A stretch of DNA of 64,000 nt from Parendozoicomonas callyspongiae. GTDB lineage: Bacteria > Pseudomonadota > Gammaproteobacteria > Pseudomonadales > Endozoicomonadaceae. The position numbers and the translations under genes are program-made. Shown in pieces: positions 55,742-63,957 of this stretch. The stretch spans positions 18,526-82,525 of the forward strand of contig NZ_JAMFLX010000023.1 in assembly GCF_023502345.1 (NCBI RefSeq), written 5' to 3'. Within the stretch, counting starts at the first letter, position 1, and every line of letters begins with the position of its first letter. The notes under the pieces are model-generated. The model made no database searches. It was not told where the DNA came from and saw only the letters and a program-made list of their open reading frames with translations.

Positions 55742-56887
55742 ATGGTGGCGTTAAACTGCCTGTCAGATCTATCAAGGCATGAGTTTTATATATTGTCAGC
55801 CTCCGCAAGATTATTACCTGATGGTGTGAAGATTGAGTGCGAAGATTCATCTGTGAGTCTGAGGCTCAATTCAGAAGGGTATTGGTGTTCAGCTCGCTTC
55901 GATGGTGAGTTCTATCGGCGTTGCCTGGACGGGGAGGTTATTGCGAGTGTATCGGGTGAATCAATTCCGGAAATGGCTTGCCAGGAAATTTGTGAAAGGG
56001 TTAGAACCTTTTGCATTGATTCTCAGGGAGCTGATTTTTGTTTAAAAGGTTCTACTGCTGACAGTGTAGAGAAAGCTTCCAGACTCTCTTTTGAACACTA
56101 TAAGAATCAATCCCGTCTGTATCAAAAAGTTTATCCTGAATCCGTTCCTGTTTTGCCACCTGATCGTTATCGTGATCTGGTTGTTCCTCTTACCACTGGC
56201 TGTCCAAATGGGAAATGCACGTTTTGTGCGTTTTATCGTGATAAGCCATTTCGGGTTCTAAGCGATGATGAACTGCAGCAGCGGCTGAGTGATATTTTAT
56301 CTCTCGTTCCTTCTGGTGTAGCTGGACGTCAAGGTATTTTCCTGGGTTCGGCGAATGCCTTGGCTATACCGGTCTCTCGTCTGGTGTCCTTATTGAATGT
56401 TATCGATAAACGTCTGGGTAAATCTGAGAAGGGCGTTGCCTGCTTTGGTGATGCAGACTTCATGGGACGACGCACCAGTCAGGATTGGAAGCAATTGTAT
56501 GCATCCGGGTTAAGCCAGGTTGTTATCGGTCTGGAATCAGGGTACGCCGATTTAAGAAGTCGTCTGGGGAAAAGTGCAAATCTGGAGAAGACCCGCCAGC
56601 TGGTTTCAGAGTTAAAGAACACAGGCATCAGAGTCGGGCTGACAGTGCTGACAGGGGTCTGTGATAAGGAGTCTCTCAATGAACACTTTCTTGCTACCCA
56701 GGCTTTTCTGCAATCTCTGAACCTGGATGCAGAAGATAAAACGTATATCTCTCCATGGTTTTCTGATGGTGACCAGCCCTCGCTCCGGGCTTTTGAAGAG
56801 GCTGAAGAGTTGAAAGCGCTCTTAAAGACCACCATTCATGCCCGTGTTACCTTATATTCATCACATAATTTCCATTATTTTTCTTAA
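55742..56887 (+). CDS. Radical SAM protein with CX4CX2C cluster motif
   Basis: 381 residues. The iron-sulfur cysteines are C154, C159 and C162 in TTGCPNGKCTFCAFYRD, one residue longer than the usual CX3CX2C. The barrel continues with IFLGSANALAIP, VVIGLESG and GLTVLTGV segments. The N-terminal 140 residues form a separate domain without a recognised motif. This is likely a radical SAM enzyme of the anaerobic-type group, product unknown. The start is followed at short distance by msrC (three bases after its stop), so they may be cotranscribed. Confidence 0.75.
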   Translation: MVALNCLSDLSRHEFYILSASARLLPDGVKIECEDSSVSLRLNSEGYWCSARFDGEFYRRCLDGEVIASVSGESIPEMACQEICERVRTFCIDSQGADFCLKGSTADSVEKASRLSFEHYKNQSRLYQKVYPESVPVLPPDRYRDLVVPLTTGCPNGKCTFCAFYRDKPFRVLSDDELQQRLSDILSLVPSGVAGRQGIFLGSANALAIPVSRLVSLLNVIDKRLGKSEKGVACFGDADFMGRRTSQDWKQLYASGLSQVVIGLESGYADLRSRLGKSANLEKTRQLVSELKNTGIRVGLTVLTGVCDKESLNEHFLATQAFLQSLNLDAEDKTYISPWFSDGDQPSLRAFEEAEELKALLKTTIHARVTLYSSHNFHYFS

Positions 56888-56889
56888 GG

Positions 56890-57396
56890 TTGTGTGCTTT
56901 GTTCTCCATTGAAATCGACGCCAATCAGCCTGTCCAGGGTTTTTATAGTGAACTGAATCAGCTTGCTGGTGGTCTGTTATCCAGTGAGGCTGATCCAATT
57001 GCCGGTATGGCTAACCTGTCCAGCTTCCTGTATCAGGTTATGCAAGATATTAACTGGGCTGGTTTTTACATTGTTCGGGATGGGCAGCTGGTGCTTGGGC
57101 CTTTCCATGGTAAACCCGCCTGCACCCGGATTCCTCTGGGTAAAGGTGTGTGTGGTACAGCTGCTGGTGACAATCGTATTGTCAGGGTGGCAGATGTGGG
57201 GGAATTTCCCGGCCATATTGCCTGTGATGCTGCCAGTCGCAGTGAAATTGTGCTGCCAGTTACATATGCAGGCCAGGTTGTTGCTGTTCTGGATATCGAT
57301 AGCCCTATTGCCTGCAGGTTCTCCGAGGAGGATGAAGGTGGGCTGGCAGCACTGGTGAAGCTGGTTGAAGAGCATCTGGATCTGGCCAGGCTTTAA
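56890..57396 (+). CDS. msrC: Free methionine-(R)-sulfoxide reductase (GAF domain)
   Basis: 168 residues, GTG start. The GAF fold carries the three cysteines of the family: C78 (KPACTRIP), C88 (GKGVCGTA) and C112 (GHIACDAASRSEI). The LGPFHGKPAC and SEIVLPV segments match fRMsr. It reduces free Met-R-sulfoxide in the cytoplasm, a protection against oxidants. Confidence 0.9.
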   Translation: MCALFSIEIDANQPVQGFYSELNQLAGGLLSSEADPIAGMANLSSFLYQVMQDINWAGFYIVRDGQLVLGPFHGKPACTRIPLGKGVCGTAAGDNRIVRVADVGEFPGHIACDAASRSEIVLPVTYAGQVVAVLDIDSPIACRFSEEDEGGLAALVKLVEEHLDLARL

Positions 57397-57430
57397 TTTG
57401 CCAGTTTAATTTGCCAGTTTAATTTGCCAG
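57392..57430 (+). repeat. 13-bp tandem repeat, three copies
   Basis: TTTAATTTGCCAG occurs three times in a row, starting over the msrC stop codon. Each copy carries a TAA, so the stop context is duplicated. Confidence 0.9.
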
Positions 57431-57521
57431 GCAGAGTGGTGGCTTGTAGCTTTAGTAGGGATATACAGGCTCGTGCAACGCTCATTGATCGAAACAACTA
57501 TAGAGATAATGTGAACTGACT

Positions 57522-58544
57522 ATGGATATTAAATTACCCTTGGCTCTCGTTCTTGGGGCTGTTGTTGGAAGTGGGGCTACTTTTCTGCTGAGTGGAAAAC
57601 CTGCTGAAAACGTGACAAGTGATGCTGTTTTATCCATGGGTGGTGTGAATTATGCCCTGGAGGATCTGCCGCCTGCTGTCTCACGCGCTGTCTTCGATAT
57701 TGATAATGAAGCCTGGCAAAGAAAAGTGCAGGTTATTACCGGGGCGGCAGGAGAGATGTTTGTAAAAGCAGAAGTTGACTCCAGTGGTCGGGATCGTCAG
57801 GCCGTTGTGACCGAGTTGTTAGATTTGCGCGAGCCTGCGGAAGAGGACATTACTTCCTTTTATGAAAGTAACAAGGATCGAATTCCTGCGCCGCTGGATC
57901 AGGTGCGTGATCAAATCCGTAATTACCTGATGGGTCAGGGAATGCAGGCCGGGCGGGATGCTTTGACAGAAAGATTGCGTCAGGAAAAAGGCATGAAGAT
58001 CCTGCTTGCCAAACCTGAGGCTCCCTTGAATGTGATTGACACCCAGGGCTTCCCGGTAAAGGGGAATCCCCAGGCTAAAACGACACTGGTCAAATTTGCT
58101 GATTACCAGTGCCCGCACTGTTATGTAGCAGCGGAAACGCTGGATGAGCTGATGGAGCAGGTCGGGGACAAGGTGAAAATGGTTTACATGGATTTCCCCA
58201 TTAACAGTTCCGGTATCTCCCGTGAAGTTGCCCTTGGCGCAGTCTGTGCTGATGAGCAGGGCAAATTCTGGGAATATAATAAGGCCGCCTTTATTCAGCA
58301 CAGGAGCTTGAATGAAGATTCCAGGCTTAATCTGGCCAAGGAGCTAGGTCTGAATATGGAGACTTTTGAAAGCTGTCTCGCATCAGATCGCCCGGAAAAG
58401 AAAGTTGCCCGCGCTGAAGATGAAGCTGAGCGGCTGGGTCTGACAGGTACGCCTTCATTCTTTGTCAATGGCAAGGTTTTGCAGCCAGAAAACCTCGAAG
58501 ATGGTTTAGTTGAAGCTGTTCGTGAGGCGATTGGTCTTAACTGA
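57522..58544 (+). CDS. DsbA-family thiol oxidoreductase with helical N-terminal domain
   Basis: 340 residues. An N-terminal hydrophobic anchor or signal (about 4-24) is followed by a helical domain of about 140 residues that looks like a short SurA/PpiC chaperone part (residues about 30-165, with an EDITSFYESNKDRI stretch). The thioredoxin-like domain from about 180 has CPHC (197-200) and a cis-proline loop, TGTPSFFVNG. It probably works in the periplasm on disulfides, possibly coupled to folding of exported proteins. The exact role is unknown. Confidence 0.8.
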   Translation: MDIKLPLALVLGAVVGSGATFLLSGKPAENVTSDAVLSMGGVNYALEDLPPAVSRAVFDIDNEAWQRKVQVITGAAGEMFVKAEVDSSGRDRQAVVTELLDLREPAEEDITSFYESNKDRIPAPLDQVRDQIRNYLMGQGMQAGRDALTERLRQEKGMKILLAKPEAPLNVIDTQGFPVKGNPQAKTTLVKFADYQCPHCYVAAETLDELMEQVGDKVKMVYMDFPINSSGISREVALGAVCADEQGKFWEYNKAAFIQHRSLNEDSRLNLAKELGLNMETFESCLASDRPEKKVARAEDEAERLGLTGTPSFFVNGKVLQPENLEDGLVEAVREAIGLN

Positions 58545-58612
58545 TCCTTTTTGTTATGCAATGTCCACTGCTGATCTGTTTTCGGGGTGGGCATTCTCCC
58601 TGCAGGGCGCAA

Positions 58613-58632
58613 AGCCCAACGCGGGCTGTTTT
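58613..58632 (+). terminator. Possible terminator after the DsbA-family gene
   Basis: AGCCC (58613-58617) pairs with GGGCT (58623-58627), then GTTTT. The stem is short. The rest of 58633-58813 holds no gene; a promoter for the next gene is expected there but not identified. Confidence 0.4.
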
Positions 58633-58813
58633 ATTGACCACAGCATGAAATCCCCACTCCTGTCATAGCGTTTCAGGCTTTGTAGTATTTTGCTAACACT
58701 GTCGTTCGGAATTATAAAGAAAAATCGTACTCCTATTAGTTGATGTATCCATGCCGTTTTCCTGAATTGGTCAGAGAAGATTGTGCATATTAACTCACTG
58801 GAGGAATATAAAA

Positions 58814-60643
58814 GTGTACCCAAATAACCCTAACCCTAACCCTAACCCTAACCCAAATAACTCACAGTACCAACAGTACCAACAGTACCAACAGTACCAA
58901 CAGTACCAACAGTACCAACAAACCCCAAATACAGGGAATGTACCTGTTTCTGGTTCTGGTTTTCCGCCGACCGGTTCCGGGCAGTCTCATCAATATGCTG
59001 GCCCTCACGGGCAATATCAAGGTCAGGCTGGCTCCTTTCAGGTGACTCCGTGTCAGCCAAATATTTCAGGAGGCTTTATACCCCGGGAATCTTATCAGCC
59101 TCAGCCACAGGGTCACCATCACCATCAATATCAATATTATCAGCCCGTTAATCCTCCTAAGTATGTCGGGATAGAGGGAATTGCTCCAGGCCAGGGCGGT
59201 GAAAGTGCTGAAAGCGATGGAGTATCAGATGTATGTAGCTCTTTAAGCGAGAGTGTTGGTAGTCCATGTCCGACTCCCTCTCCATATCCGAAAGACAAAG
59301 ACAATGCCTCAGAGAGTCCCATAGCTTCTGCCCCGACACCAAAGACGGCAGGAGTGGGCCAAGGTAGCGCGCCTTACTCATTATATCTAGGCCAGCATGC
59401 AATGGATCAGTATCCATCAGTGATGCCCCAGGCACCTCAACCATATGCTGGTTATGCTGGAATGCAAGGAATGCCAAGAATGCCTCATATGCCAGGAATG
59501 CCTCATATGCCAGGAATGCCTCATATGCCAGGAATGCCTCATATGCCAGGAATGCCTTTTCTGTATGGACCTTCTGCGTATCAGACACCAGGAATGGGGC
59601 AACCTGCTTTGGATTTTTCAGATGTTATGTCGGATACGACGGCTTCAATTAAAAAGCAAAAGTTTCAAAAAGCGCTAGCAAATGCTGGAAACAAAATTCT
59701 GAAGAGTAGGCCAAGCGCACAGGATATAATCAAACTGTGCCGGTCCAACATGTATAGCCTTCTCAGCGGTCTGAAGTGCAAAATTAATAATGACAATGTT
59801 TTTATCAGGGAGGACCTGAAAACACTCAAACCCACAGACAAAACAATTGCTTCTCGTGTGAGAGCCCTGCAGAATTTACATAAGGTGGTAACGAGCCACT
59901 ACAAAGACGATAATCAAGCTGCTGAAGTTGTTGCGTTGATTCTTCTGGTACAGGACAGCATTTGTCAACAAGAGAATAAACCCAACTCGAATAGCGCTGT
60001 TTTTGGGGCTGTAGTGCGTGAGCTTGATAAAGCAGGGGGGTTGTGGACAGGCACAGAAAGGCATCAGACTCAACGGATGGCTATTGATCGCATGAAAGAA
60101 CTGGGCCTGGGCCTGAACCTGAGTGCTATGAAAAATATACAGATTTTGAATGAGGTTATTGCAAACAATCCTGTGGCTTTTAATAAGGTGGAAGTGGAGA
60201 ATTGGGCAGAGGCATTGGATAGCTTTGCCAATGACGTCGTTGGAACAGCTGAACGAAATGGGCAAATTGCACCGGGATCTGGAGCGCAATTCAAAGGGTA
60301 TATTCAATCCATCCTGGGTCACTTGGGAGGCAACCTGGGAAACGCGTTGATGACCCTTCAATCATCAATTCAAGCGCCATTTTCTCAACAGTCTTTGGCC
60401 TATAAGTTAATCAAAGCCATTGTATCATCTGGCAGCCACAACCTGGACGAATTTTTAGTGGAACTCAATGCAAAAGAAAATATCACTGAGGATGAAAAAA
60501 TGGTACTGCAAACACTATTAAACCAGAGTGAAGTAGAGTCAGATACCAGACAGGCTTTGATAGCTCTAGTGAAAGGTTTGGAAGGTATTGAACGCGATGT
60601 CTGCATGGATGTGCTTATTGGAGAGTTGGATATTATTTCGTGA
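58814..60643 (+). CDS. Low-complexity protein A with paralogous helical core
   Basis: 609 residues from a GTG at 58814, with GGAGG nine bases upstream; an upstream TTG has no such signal. The N-terminus is low-complexity: NP repeats, then six QYQ units, then Pro/Gly/Gln/Ser/Tyr-rich sequence up to about 265, including MPGMPH repeats (about 220-250). From about 265 a helical core follows with IKKQKFQKALANAGNK, KLCRSNMYSLLSGLK and a RVRALQNLHKVV segment. The same core recurs in the next gene. The tail ends CMDVLIGELDIIS. No signal peptide. The prion-like N-terminus and helical core suggest an assembly-forming, possibly secreted effector. No function is known to me. Confidence 0.6.
   Translation: MYPNNPNPNPNPNPNNSQYQQYQQYQQYQQYQQYQQTPNTGNVPVSGSGFPPTGSGQSHQYAGPHGQYQGQAGSFQVTPCQPNISGGFIPRESYQPQPQGHHHHQYQYYQPVNPPKYVGIEGIAPGQGGESAESDGVSDVCSSLSESVGSPCPTPSPYPKDKDNASESPIASAPTPKTAGVGQGSAPYSLYLGQHAMDQYPSVMPQAPQPYAGYAGMQGMPRMPHMPGMPHMPGMPHMPGMPHMPGMPFLYGPSAYQTPGMGQPALDFSDVMSDTTASIKKQKFQKALANAGNKILKSRPSAQDIIKLCRSNMYSLLSGLKCKINNDNVFIREDLKTLKPTDKTIASRVRALQNLHKVVTSHYKDDNQAAEVVALILLVQDSICQQENKPNSNSAVFGAVVRELDKAGGLWTGTERHQTQRMAIDRMKELGLGLNLSAMKNIQILNEVIANNPVAFNKVEVENWAEALDSFANDVVGTAERNGQIAPGSGAQFKGYIQSILGHLGGNLGNALMTLQSSIQAPFSQQSLAYKLIKAIVSSGSHNLDEFLVELNAKENITEDEKMVLQTLLNQSEVESDTRQALIALVKGLEGIERDVCMDVLIGELDIIS
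58826..58854 (+). repeat. Telomere-like AACCCT tandem repeat
   Basis: Four full AACCCT units plus AACCC encode Asn-Pro repeats in frame. The hexamer is identical to the vertebrate telomere repeat unit. It is inside a coding sequence. Confidence 0.95.
58865..58918 (+). repeat. 9-bp tandem repeat, six copies
   Basis: CAGTACCAA is repeated six times without change and encodes Gln-Tyr-Gln in frame. Copy number could vary by slippage without frameshift. Confidence 0.95.
59471..59557 (+). repeat. 18-bp tandem repeat, four to five copies
   Basis: Units of ATGCCAGGAATGCCTCAT encode MPGMPH, with the first copy reading MPRMPH and the last cut short at MPGMPF. In frame within protein A. Confidence 0.9.
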
Positions 60644-60672
60644 TATGAATGCTTGAGTATCTGTGTAATTGG

Positions 60673-60710
60673 AAAGGGTGGCTTTTGCAATGAAAGTCGC
60701 TCTTTTTTTT
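60673..60710 (+). terminator. Terminator after gene A
   Basis: AAAGGGTGGCTTT (60673-60685) pairs with AAAGTCGCTCTTT (60693-60705) over 13 positions with three G-T pairs, followed by eight Ts. It separates gene A from gene B. Confidence 0.7.
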
Positions 60711-60885
60711 GCCATGAAAACAGGCCTCGCATTTTTCTGTTTCGGAATATGAAACCTGTTATCAGTGCTGGCGGTGTTGTTCTGAACATATCCTTTCAAC
60801 CCCACTCTAAATAGGTAAATCAACGCAATAAATTTTCTGCTAACAGGAAATTAAAAAAACAGAATAACTTGAGAGATCAATAAAA

Positions 60886-63096
60886 ATGGACCGATACTGG
60901 AATACGCCCTCACCTCAAAGCCCGGCTGCGCATCCTCCTGCGGGAGGGCAGCCGCCACAGCCAACGGTACCAGAAGCTGGAGTAGGCTATTGGCACCAAC
61001 AACATGTGAGTTTGCCTCCAGGCCAGCCACCGCAATTTATGCCTGGACCATACCCCTCGCATGGTTACGGTGCGGTGCGCCCACCAAGCGCTGGAACGGG
61101 TATGGGGTTTGGAGGACAACCCGGTCTCCAGCCGCTTTTGGGTGAACGTGAGGCGTACAATTATCCCCCGTCTCAGTACATACCGCAGCCGCAGCCACAG
61201 CAGCCATATTATGGTGACTATGGTTATTCGCCTTATTCTCAGGGGGGAGGCAATTTTGCGCACCCATCCATGGTGACGATGCCGCCAGCGCCTTCACATA
61301 GGCTGGATTTTGCGGCTATTCGGGTGGATATGGGCACAATGCTTAAAAAACAGAAGCTGCAAGAGGCTCTGATCAGTGCCGGACGGAAGCGTCTTGCACT
61401 TAAGGGCAAGTGTCTGGTTCAACTCTGCATGGCCAATGTCTACGGGCTTGTTTCCAGTCTTAAGGGCAAAGATGGTGAAAATGTTATTGATGAGCAAGGC
61501 TTGGCGCAGCTGAGACCAGCCAGTAATAAAGTAGTAGATCGGGTAAAAAGCCTGAAAGCTTTGGAAGATGTTCTGAAGACAAAATTCCATAGCCAGGATC
61601 AGAGTGCTGAAGTTTTCATGCTGCTTGTTCTGGGACAGATGCTGATTCTGGGGGATAAACAGAAATGTAACCCTAATCAAATGCTTCTCAATGATCTTCT
61701 AAAAGACTTGCAGTCCGCAAATTTTAGTCTGGATGCAACCACCCCTGAAGGGATGGGAAACCAGAAATTAGTGCTTGAGCGCATGGTTGAACTGGATCTT
61801 CATCTAAGCCCTGCAGCAGCAGAATATATTCCGATCCTGGACATCGCTCTGAGAAATAATCTGGTGATATTTAATGTTGATGTGGATGACTATGACGGGG
61901 CACTGGAGCGCTTCGCCAGCGATGTTGTTGCGACATATGAGCCAGTAGCCTACAGGGAATATTACAAGCAGCAGTTTAAGTTCGAAATGCAACGCCTGGT
62001 TGCAAATGCAAACTCGCCAAAGCTGAGTGATATGCTGATGGCAGTACGGCAACTTCAGGCTCAGGGTCACTACGGTGAGAATCTGGTGTATACATGCATC
62101 AAGGCCGTTATATCAGCGCCGGCAGCAAACCTGAGTGACCTATTTGAGGGGCAGGGTTTTGAGATAAATGCGGATGACCTGAAAGAGCTAGGTCAATTGC
62201 TGAACAATACAGAAACAGAAACAGAAACCAGGAAGGCGCTGGGGGCGTTCATAAATCAATTGAAAGATACAGAGCGTCAAGTCTGCCTGGAGGTTTTAAT
62301 CCAGGAAATGGGCTTTGTACCTGAGAGTGAGAGTAAGAGTGAGAACAAGCAGGAAGAACATACATCCTCAAGTATGCCTTTCCAGGGGAGACCCGAAAAG
62401 AACGTGCTGGAAAGTCCCCCGGTCGTCACTCCGACAATAGAATGCCCTCCAAATACAGAATTAAGCGTTTTTCTCGCATTTATGGGCAAAATCAAAACGG
62501 CTTATTCATCGCGTGGTTCTATAAAAGCGTTTATTGAGGGGTTGGTATCAGAGAGTCTGGTAAGCGAGGACTTGGGTGACAGATGTCTTGCGCTAAGCTT
62601 CGCAAATACGCCTTCAAATGAAGACCGGGCGGGGATGCTGCTGTCTTATATAAAGCGAAAGCTAACCAAAAAGACTGACCCAGATGGCAAAAGCTTTGAT
62701 TTATTTATGGATATCCTGAAAAAGGAAGCAGCATGGAGTGCTACCTACAAAAACATGCAAGCGCAGCGAGAGAAAGGAGTGTCAGCAGAACAGATCATTA
62801 AAAAAAATCAGACGGTTTTGATTTCAATGTTTAGCAGTAATCTCAATACCGTTGTCACCGGTTGTAAAGAAAGACAACTGTTAACAATAGAAGAACAGAG
62901 AACACTAACCAATCCTCAAGGTTCTAGTTATGATTTTATTCGGGATGAATCGCTTTTGGAGCTTGAAAGCATGTTAGAAGAATCACCGGATCAACTTTTT
63001 AAGATAATGGAAGTCATGATCAACAGCGGGGTATCGCATCACGAAAGATTGGCTGGAGATATTAAAAAAGAAGTGGAAAAGTTAACGCAGGTTTAA
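60886..63096 (+). CDS. Paralogous protein B with C-terminal death-fold-like regions
   Basis: 736 residues. Residues 1-135 are Pro/Gly/Tyr/Gln-rich and without hydrophobic segments. From about 140 to 490 a helical core matches protein A segment by segment (LKKQKLQEALISAG, LCMANVYGLVSSLK, TETETRKALGAFINQLK). After a short acidic linker come two further helical regions. Region one (about 525-612): AFIEGLVSESLVSEDLGDR, then NTPSNEDRAGMLLSYI, then FDLFMDILKKE. Region two (about 630-736): LISMFSSNLNTVV, RQLLTIEEQRTL, LFKIMEVM. These patterns (short helix, 'leads to L/glutamate', 'dra-LL', 'F-x-F-x-x-L') recall CARD/death-fold domains of animals. That similarity is inference without any search. Likely a host-directed effector or scaffold. 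Confidence 0.6.
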   Translation: MDRYWNTPSPQSPAAHPPAGGQPPQPTVPEAGVGYWHQQHVSLPPGQPPQFMPGPYPSHGYGAVRPPSAGTGMGFGGQPGLQPLLGEREAYNYPPSQYIPQPQPQQPYYGDYGYSPYSQGGGNFAHPSMVTMPPAPSHRLDFAAIRVDMGTMLKKQKLQEALISAGRKRLALKGKCLVQLCMANVYGLVSSLKGKDGENVIDEQGLAQLRPASNKVVDRVKSLKALEDVLKTKFHSQDQSAEVFMLLVLGQMLILGDKQKCNPNQMLLNDLLKDLQSANFSLDATTPEGMGNQKLVLERMVELDLHLSPAAAEYIPILDIALRNNLVIFNVDVDDYDGALERFASDVVATYEPVAYREYYKQQFKFEMQRLVANANSPKLSDMLMAVRQLQAQGHYGENLVYTCIKAVISAPAANLSDLFEGQGFEINADDLKELGQLLNNTETETETRKALGAFINQLKDTERQVCLEVLIQEMGFVPESESKSENKQEEHTSSSMPFQGRPEKNVLESPPVVTPTIECPPNTELSVFLAFMGKIKTAYSSRGSIKAFIEGLVSESLVSEDLGDRCLALSFANTPSNEDRAGMLLSYIKRKLTKKTDPDGKSFDLFMDILKKEAAWSATYKNMQAQREKGVSAEQIIKKNQTVLISMFSSNLNTVVTGCKERQLLTIEEQRTLTNPQGSSYDFIRDESLLELESMLEESPDQLFKIMEVMINSGVSHHERLAGDIKKEVEKLTQV

Positions 63097-63162
63097 AACC
63101 TGTCAATGATCATCGAAAAAACAAAATGAAATAAAACAACCTATTGAAAAGGAGACGTACAA

Positions 63163-63957
63163 ATGAATACCGAAATAACGAGTACAAAAACGGTTGGTGG
63201 TGCTAATTTACCTGGGGCCAGAAGTCAACCTGGGGGCAGCCAACCTGGAGCCGGCCCAGCAAAATTTGCAGGGAGAGACATCACGAAGGAGGAAATAACA
63301 AGTGATATGGCGCTCCATGTTATGGATCAGGCACAGTCAGAATTGAGTAAGGCGCTCGAAAGTGTCGGTGTCTTAGGTACATGTTGTTTGCAACTTTATT
63401 CCAGAGAACTTATAACTGATGCCGTCTATGATATGGAACAGAGCTTTGTACCTAAGGCTCAAAGGCTAGATAGGCTAGTCAGGGTTCTGGAGAGAAACAT
63501 CAAAAGGCACGAACAAGATAACCCAGGTGAGGGTGTAGAGTACTGTAAAAAAGTCGCACATTGTGTGACCGATACTGCAAATCGACATATCAAGGAAATG
63601 ATAATGGCTGCAGCTTATTCCCCTGATGGAGTCTGCGCGGCATTCAAAAAAATGATGCCAAAATTGAAAGGAGCGTTGGGTTCTGTTGATGATTTCCCTT
63701 CTAAATTATCGTCTCGTTTTTTGATTACCTTCAAAGAATACAGTTTTGCTACCTCGGAAACTCAATCAGCTGATACAAAACTATTCGCTGTTTGGGAATC
63801 CGTTCATGAGATGCTTGAAAATTCACCTGAAAAAATAATGGACCTAAGAGAGGCGCTGGAGAAAAGCCTTGATACCGGGTACAACCGAGAAAAAATTGAG
63901 GATATTTTCACTTATCAAGGCGGAAGGGTTGTGGTACCGCCGAAACCTGGGCGTTAA
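63163..63957 (+). CDS. Hypothetical protein with death-fold-like helical region
   Basis: 264 residues; AAGGAG lies eight bases before the ATG. A Gly/Pro/Ser-rich N-terminus (about 1-35) is followed by a helical part. Residues about 50-135 read SELSKALESVGVLG, then RELITDAVYDMEQ, then RLDRLVRVLERNIKR, a pattern like CARD-type bundles and similar in outline to the C-terminal region of protein B. The C-terminal part has no recognised motif. It is 66 bases after gene B and may share its transcript. Function unknown. Confidence 0.55.
   Translation: MNTEITSTKTVGGANLPGARSQPGGSQPGAGPAKFAGRDITKEEITSDMALHVMDQAQSELSKALESVGVLGTCCLQLYSRELITDAVYDMEQSFVPKAQRLDRLVRVLERNIKRHEQDNPGEGVEYCKKVAHCVTDTANRHIKEMIMAAAYSPDGVCAAFKKMMPKLKGALGSVDDFPSKLSSRFLITFKEYSFATSETQSADTKLFAVWESVHEMLENSPEKIMDLREALEKSLDTGYNREKIEDIFTYQGGRVVVPPKPGR

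Noticed and set aside
58781..58813. TTG start for protein A at 58781
   Set aside because: The GTG at 58814 has a GGAGG nearby, and the extra residues are unlike a protein start.
58826..58854. Eukaryotic telomere contamination
   Set aside because: The hexamers are in frame inside a bacterial-type gene with a ribosome binding site, so a genuine chromosomal origin is simpler.
58865..58918. CRISPR-like short repeats
   Set aside because: Units are 9 bp, without spacers, and encode Gln-Tyr-Gln in frame; not an array.
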